Source: Eutreptiella sp. 'Long Island Sound 2002' (Eukaryota; Euglenozoa; Euglenophyceae; Eutreptiales; Eutreptiaceae). Taken from it: a stretch of DNA of 64,000 bases. The notes under the pieces were generated by a model, which was not told the origin of the DNA, ran no database searches, and worked only from the letters and a program-made list of their open reading frames with translations. This document shows positions 62,465 to 64,000 of the stretch, one piece after another (the first letter of the stretch is position 1; every line of letters starts with the position of its first letter). The position numbers and the translations under genes are program-made. Location of the stretch: NCBI GenBank assembly GCA_964036045.1, contig OZ038389.1, positions 42,531,119 through 42,595,118 of the forward strand, written 5' to 3'.

Positions 62465-63081
62465 AGTCTGAGTGTGGGTCTCGCCATTGGCTGCAGGTTC
62501 AACCGCTTCAAATTAAATGGCGATGTCTTGTTAGGTCGTGGGTGCTATATGCCATTACACCATCAAGGACGGTTCAAGAAGGTGCAGAGTGCCCACATTG
62601 GTGTCACTGTTCCTCACTGTCATACCCCTTTGAGTGGGATGTTTGTGTCATACTGTTTCATGTTGTGTGTCATGCAGTCCACCACGAATCAACACCATGC
62701 AGGGCCCAATGATGGCAGCCAGTCACGCTGTCTATGGGTCAAGGAAAGAGAAGAGTACGAGGCATTCAAGGAGATCACAGAGCCCAGAAAGTGCAAGCAG
62801 TGCAAAGAGGAGGCGAAGCCAACGGCGGAGGTTTGGTTCTTTCATGTGTAAGATCAGCAAACTACTGCTAATAATATCAGACTATGTTTGCCAATATCAG
62901 ATGTGTTTGCCGTGTGTGTGCGTGTGTTTGTGTGCGCGCGTGTGGGTGTACATGTGGAACTCAATGTCATGTCTCAGATCTCGCCTGCAGCAGCATGCTG
63001 ATACCTTAAAGAAGAGCGCTCGGTGTGGGCGCCAACAGTGGCAACGAAACAGGGTTCGGGCTCGAACGCTTTCCTCCTGAA
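62465..63081 (+). CDS. spliced hypothetical protein with CxxC motif, 3' exons
   Basis: The plus-strand exon from about 62465 (acceptor CTACTGTCACAG upstream) to 62848 reads VGLAIGCRFNRFKLNGDVLL and continues to KCKQCKEEAKPTAEVWFFH, ending at donor CAT/GTGTAAG. A 142-nt intron with a TGTG-rich core ends CGCCTGCAG at 62990. The last exon, 62991-63081, continues in phase 0 (QHADTLKKSARCGRQQWQRN) and ends in TGA. The CKQC pair with downstream His and Cys could form one zinc site across the splice junction. I do not recognise the family. A further splice inside the first exon (CCATGCAG near 62702) is possible. Confidence 0.45.
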
Positions 63082-63737
63082 CTTGTCTTGAAGCTTGGCG
63101 CTCAGCTCAATCGACTGGATCTGCAGGTGGACAGGAGGACGGCTACACAGGGCAACGCCTGCTCCACCAGCATCACGTGGGCTGCTCCTTACGGGCGGAC
63201 CAGGACTAGGACTATGCTAAGAAGCACTCGCAGCTGCAACAGGCAAACAAAGAGGGTCCCAAGTAGAGGAACCGTTGCAGCAGTCTGCATTAGAAAAGCT
63301 AAGGGACACAAAGGAGCACAAAGAAATAGTGGTCCACAGAACTTGCGGCCAGAGCCAAAAGAATCATCATTCCATGTGCTGCAGGGGGCTGCAGTGAGAA
63401 AGGAGTGCAAAAATTGAAAACAAGAGCTTTGCTGTGCTCATGCAAGAAAAGTCGCAGGCAGATTGCTCCTGAGACTTGGTGTTCAATAAATCAGAACAAG
63501 CACATGATCATGCATCAGCTGATGTTGAATGATCAGGGCACAGATAACAAGCCAACTGCAGGTACCCCTGGCATGCATCCTGCCCGCCCTACCAGTAGAT
63601 TGCATGCAACAAAGTTCCCGCAGCCCTGTGCATACTGCTAATCTATCAGCCAATTTTTTGTAACTTGAGCGAATTTCCTCTTCAAGCTTTTCAATCTCTG
63701 TGGATCGGCAAGAATACAGAAAATTGGAGTCAAGGCA
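63082..63737. other. no gene recognised
   Basis: A plus-strand frame (63025-63417) overlaps the end of the previous gene in another frame and has no motif. No other supported feature. Confidence 0.4.
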
Positions 63738-64000
63738 GAGTCAAGACAAGCAAGCAAGCAACAAGTGCATCACCTTTCCGTTTTGGCCATTACTCCGTCG
63801 CAACACTTCGGGCTCCACTCCACTACGGCCACCTTCTATGTTGACACATGGCATTCCCAAATCTACAGTTTTCACCAGTGGCAGCCGGGGGCATGGGCGC
63901 CAAGTCGGAAGGTGTCCTCCCAAATCTGGGCCGTTTTGGGGCAAAATTGGCCTTTTTCTACCAGAACAGCTGTAGACCCGGTCGAGACTCAAGAAGCGGA
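63738..64000 (-). mobile_element. partial fourth copy of the E1-E3 element
   Basis: CAAGCAAGCAAGCAACAAG, then CCGTTTTGGCCATTACTCCG, the phrase CTTCGGGCTCCACTCCACTA and GGCGCCAAGTCGGAAGGTGT parallel 48365-48575 in E2. It has the E2 orientation and is cut by the window end. It is more diverged than E1-E3. Confidence 0.6.

Overview
This window is nuclear DNA from a eukaryote. Genes carry short GT-AG introns (examples of 48, 66, 79, 81 and 100 nt), retrotransposons of several classes are present, and satellites and microsatellites fill much of the rest. I see no bacterial operon, rRNA, tRNA or CRISPR array. Long G/C homopolymers, small introns and a PAT/kangaroo-type retroelement would suit an alga or another protist with a repeat-rich genome, but I cannot name the species. 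A run of exactly 200 N (55084-55283) marks a scaffold join.

Layout. 1-7.3 kb: mostly unassigned sequence, one convincing minus-strand exon (1089-1296) and a glycine-rich minus-strand gene (6001-6620). 7.35-14.0 kb: a nearly complete LINE on the minus strand (endonuclease, reverse transcriptase, RNase H, zinc finger), bracketed by (TGTGG)n/(CCACA)n arrays, with a second 3'-end copy and an opposite-strand fragment. 14.7-16.3 kb: degenerate TTTGCCTG arrays that switch strand, then a 21-bp array. 17.08-22.73 kb: a decayed DIRS-type retroelement with split direct repeats. 23.54-30.05 kb: an apparently undescribed 6.5-kb DNA-transposon-like unit with a 25-bp terminal inverted repeat, two large minus-strand genes and nine copies of a 16-bp palindrome seen nowhere else here. 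30.0-32.5 kb: inverted-repeat element and a 114-bp satellite. 33.2-35.5 kb: a broken gag-like gene next to a complete 2.6-kb hAT element (35538-38124). 39.9-46.5 kb: a multi-exon zinc-ribbon gene whose large introns are packed with simple repeats. 47.0-50.8 kb: three copies of a short TIR element in alternating orientation, inserted in (TA)n tracts. 50.9-55.1 kb: the C-terminal half of a second LINE family. 56.2-57.4 kb: a C48 (Ulp1-like) protease gene cut off by a 3.6-kb 85-bp satellite (57.4-61.05 kb). 62.4-63.1 kb: a spliced plus-strand gene with a CxxC motif. 63.75 kb to the end: a fourth copy of the 47-50 kb element.

The most interesting unit is 23539-30052. Gene A (27181-29280) has conserved-looking D-containing blocks (WFDN, VDEN, GTWHPYKY) that suggest an RNase H-fold transposase of a family I do not recognise. 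Gene B (24219-26493) is a second spliced protein with an acidic/basic tail. The palindrome GGGCACTGCAGTGCCC lies near both ends of the unit and inside introns, where its central GCAG appears to act as the 3' splice site at least twice. This suggests a transposon whose own subterminal repeat has seeded introns, similar in idea to introner elements.

Most coding capacity here belongs to mobile elements. The best candidates for host genes are the zinc-ribbon gene, the glycine-rich gene and the 62-63 kb gene. Everything is read by eye; no alignment or database search was run.
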